DNA from: Daphnia pulex
Lineage: Eukaryota; Arthropoda; Branchiopoda; Diplostraca; Daphniidae
Direction: 5' to 3'
Assembly: GCF_021134715.1 (NCBI RefSeq)
Contig: NC_060018.1
Location: 1 to 64,000, forward strand
DNA: 64,000 nt
This document shows, piece by piece, positions 62,071-64,000 of the stretch (position 1 is the first letter of the stretch; every line of letters begins with the position of its first letter). The notes under the pieces are model-generated. The model was not told the DNA's origin. It saw only the letters and a program-made list of their open reading frames with translations, and made no database searches. Made by a program: the position numbers and the translations under genes.

Positions 62071-64000
62071 CTAATTTAATATAAGTCCTGTCGCCCGAAT
62101 TTCCAATTTGGGAAATCCATCAACTCGACGACGGGCATTTAAATAAAATGAAAAGCGGGATGTTGACGTCGTCGAGTTATTAGTTAGCACACGGCACGCT
62201 TCATTAACGTCCGCCTCAGCACCAGCGGCGGGCGCCATCCAAGATTTCAATTAACATTTTTCTCTCTCTTTTCCTCTGCTGCACAGCCAAATGAATAATG
62301 CAGATATCCGCCGTCGCTTTACAAAAAAAAGTCGAGAAAAAGAGAAGCCTATGATGCAATAAACAGCGACAGGCGTGTGCGCCGACACGTCTGCCATTTT
62401 TACCAACGCACACACCATTCTTTTCTTACATTTCTTTCAAATTTCTTTGTAGTACTTTAAGAGATGATTTCGCAGTTGTAGTAGTGGCAAAAGAGCGTGA
62501 GAATGTTCCTCCCGCCACCCCGTCGAGACTTTCAAATCGGCAATTCAAAAAGCCACACGGAAAAAAATAAGAAAAAAAAAAGATCAAAAAGGTCGGCGGG
62601 ACCGGGACTGAGGCGCGTCAACATTTGACCCGATTTTCTGAAATGTTTTTTCTCTGATTCGAATGCGGGAATCGTGGAATCGCATCACGAATCATTACAC
62701 TGTGCGTCGAGTTGTTGTGTGATGTTTGTTCATCTGAGCCAATTCGATCGTGACATGCCGGCCGGCCTGTCCGCGGGAGCTGTAAATAATTATGGATTGG
62801 ATTTCGGCGGCAGGCAGCAGCAGGAGCGCACGTGAGTCGAAACAGACCGAAACTTGGTTGGCTCACGCCACTCACGCCGCCACGCATAAATACAGTCTCA
62901 CCAATATTTTATGAGATGGCTTCAAACTCATTCGTGTTGGCGCAGCTCATTGCCACCCGTTTCGTGAGCAAATGTGCGTCATTTCGGGAGGGAAATAAAT
63001 TTAAAAAACTAAAATTTTCAAATAAAACATGTCGACGTCGCAGAAACTCGAGAGCGACAACAGCTGCCCCCACGAGTTCAGTTACACGACGCGGCTTTCC
63101 GCTGCCAAAAGCTGAGATAATTTTTCAACCATTTTCGTGAATCTATTTAAAAAACGACAAGAGTGGAGAAACCGCTACTTCCGCGGTCACTGCCGTCGTC
63201 GCCCCCGTAGCGGATCTAATGGATTGGCAAAAACATGAGATGAATGAACCATTTGAAACAAATTTTTAAAACTTCCATTCAAGATGATGAAAGCCAAATG
63301 TCGTGCATTTCGTTTTTTAATGATGACGAACGACGTCGACTGTACCAAGATGAAAAAGAAAAAAAAAACAACCCAAATAATAATAATGGATCAAACAATC
63401 TAAATGAATGCTGCCGGGGAGCGAGGACCACCCAGTCGTAATTAGTCGTACAGAAGCAGCAGCAGCGAAATATTGGGGTAAGATGAAAGAATATTTAAAA
63501 GGCGCAACGTATTCTTGCAACGACACGTGAGACTGATGGATGGATGGATGGATCAAAAAGTAGATTGGCTTTTCCCCAACTGCTGGTCGCAAACAGTCTC
63601 AACACGGGAAACGCCAAAAAGTTATTTCAGTAGTTATTAAACCACAGGGCAATGAGACTCGCTGGGCTTGTTTCAACACGCTCAGAAATACTCGGAAATT
63701 CACTCGCCGATACACAAACCCGAAATTCCAAGGTCGAAGAAATGGGGAGCCATCCATCAAAATCCGAGCTCATTATATTAACAACTGGAATTGGCTAATA
63801 ATCATCGACCAAACCGCTAACAATCAATAAAAGTGCATAGAATATTAAAGAAGAAGAAGAACGGAAAAAGCCATGCGCACCACAGACGACTGGCGGGGGT
63901 ATGAATAAAAAGCGAGTAGAGCCACTTCTTCAACTCGAGGCATTGGCCGTTTGGGTGCTGTCAATTGAAGCGTTTTTTTGTTCATCTTTTGTTGGAAGTT
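62071..64000. other. No supported gene
   Basis: Open frames are short and unrecognised. Acceptor-like polypyrimidine tracts (about 62257-62283) and a TATA-like GAATAAAAAG at about 63903 followed by TTCAACTC some 30 bp later could mark a promoter near the right edge, but no coding sequence supports it. Confidence 0.35.

Overview
The window looks like nuclear DNA of an arthropod, most probably a small crustacean of the Daphnia type. Support for this: spliced genes with many very short introns (60 to 100 bp), GT-AG borders throughout, the arthropod telomere unit TTAGG, and two gene families read from the sequence (FIBP and a PLEKHG-type RhoGEF). The genus is an inference; no species call is possible from the sequence alone.

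Layout. (1) Positions 1-10560 are a tandem satellite with a 328-bp unit, about 32 copies, cut by the left edge. Every unit carries GGTTAGGTTAGGTT, which is telomere-like. (2) Positions 10561-19195 are a second satellite with a 127-bp unit, about 67 copies. Every unit carries TGGTGGCGCTG, close to the insect CTCF core. (3) Positions 19196-19610 are a third array of 150-bp units that shares the GGCGCTG core. Both large satellites show higher-order structure. (4) Positions 19611-29368 are AT-rich and gene-poor. They hold a 389-bp foldback element, a 259-bp piggyBac-type MITE with TTAA target sites, a broken bromodomain-like fragment, and an 1828-bp foldback transposon with an 8-bp target duplication. 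Inside that transposon are two degenerate tRNA-Arg(UCU)-like modules and a (TTAGG)9 tract. (5) Positions 29369-31024 are a complete eight-exon FIBP gene on the + strand (371 aa). (6) Positions 59899 down to 31921 are a complete twelve-exon PLEKHG-type RhoGEF on the - strand (1664 aa), convergent with FIBP. Its first coding exon lies 19.8 kb away from the second, so nearly a third of the window is one intron. (7) Positions 59900-64000 are its upstream region, with weak signs of a promoter or first exon pointing out of the window.

The two genes are not an operon and no direct joint function can be read from the sequence. FIBP binds internalised acidic FGF in vertebrates, and PLEKHG proteins activate Rho-family GTPases and act on actin. 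The exon joins of both genes were checked by phase: all splice phases match, and the totals (1116 nt and 4995 nt) are divisible by three.

The parts most worth a second look are the left 28 kb: satellites with telomere-like and CTCF-like motifs in every unit, their nested higher-order duplications, and the transposon that combines tRNA-like modules with a telomeric tract.
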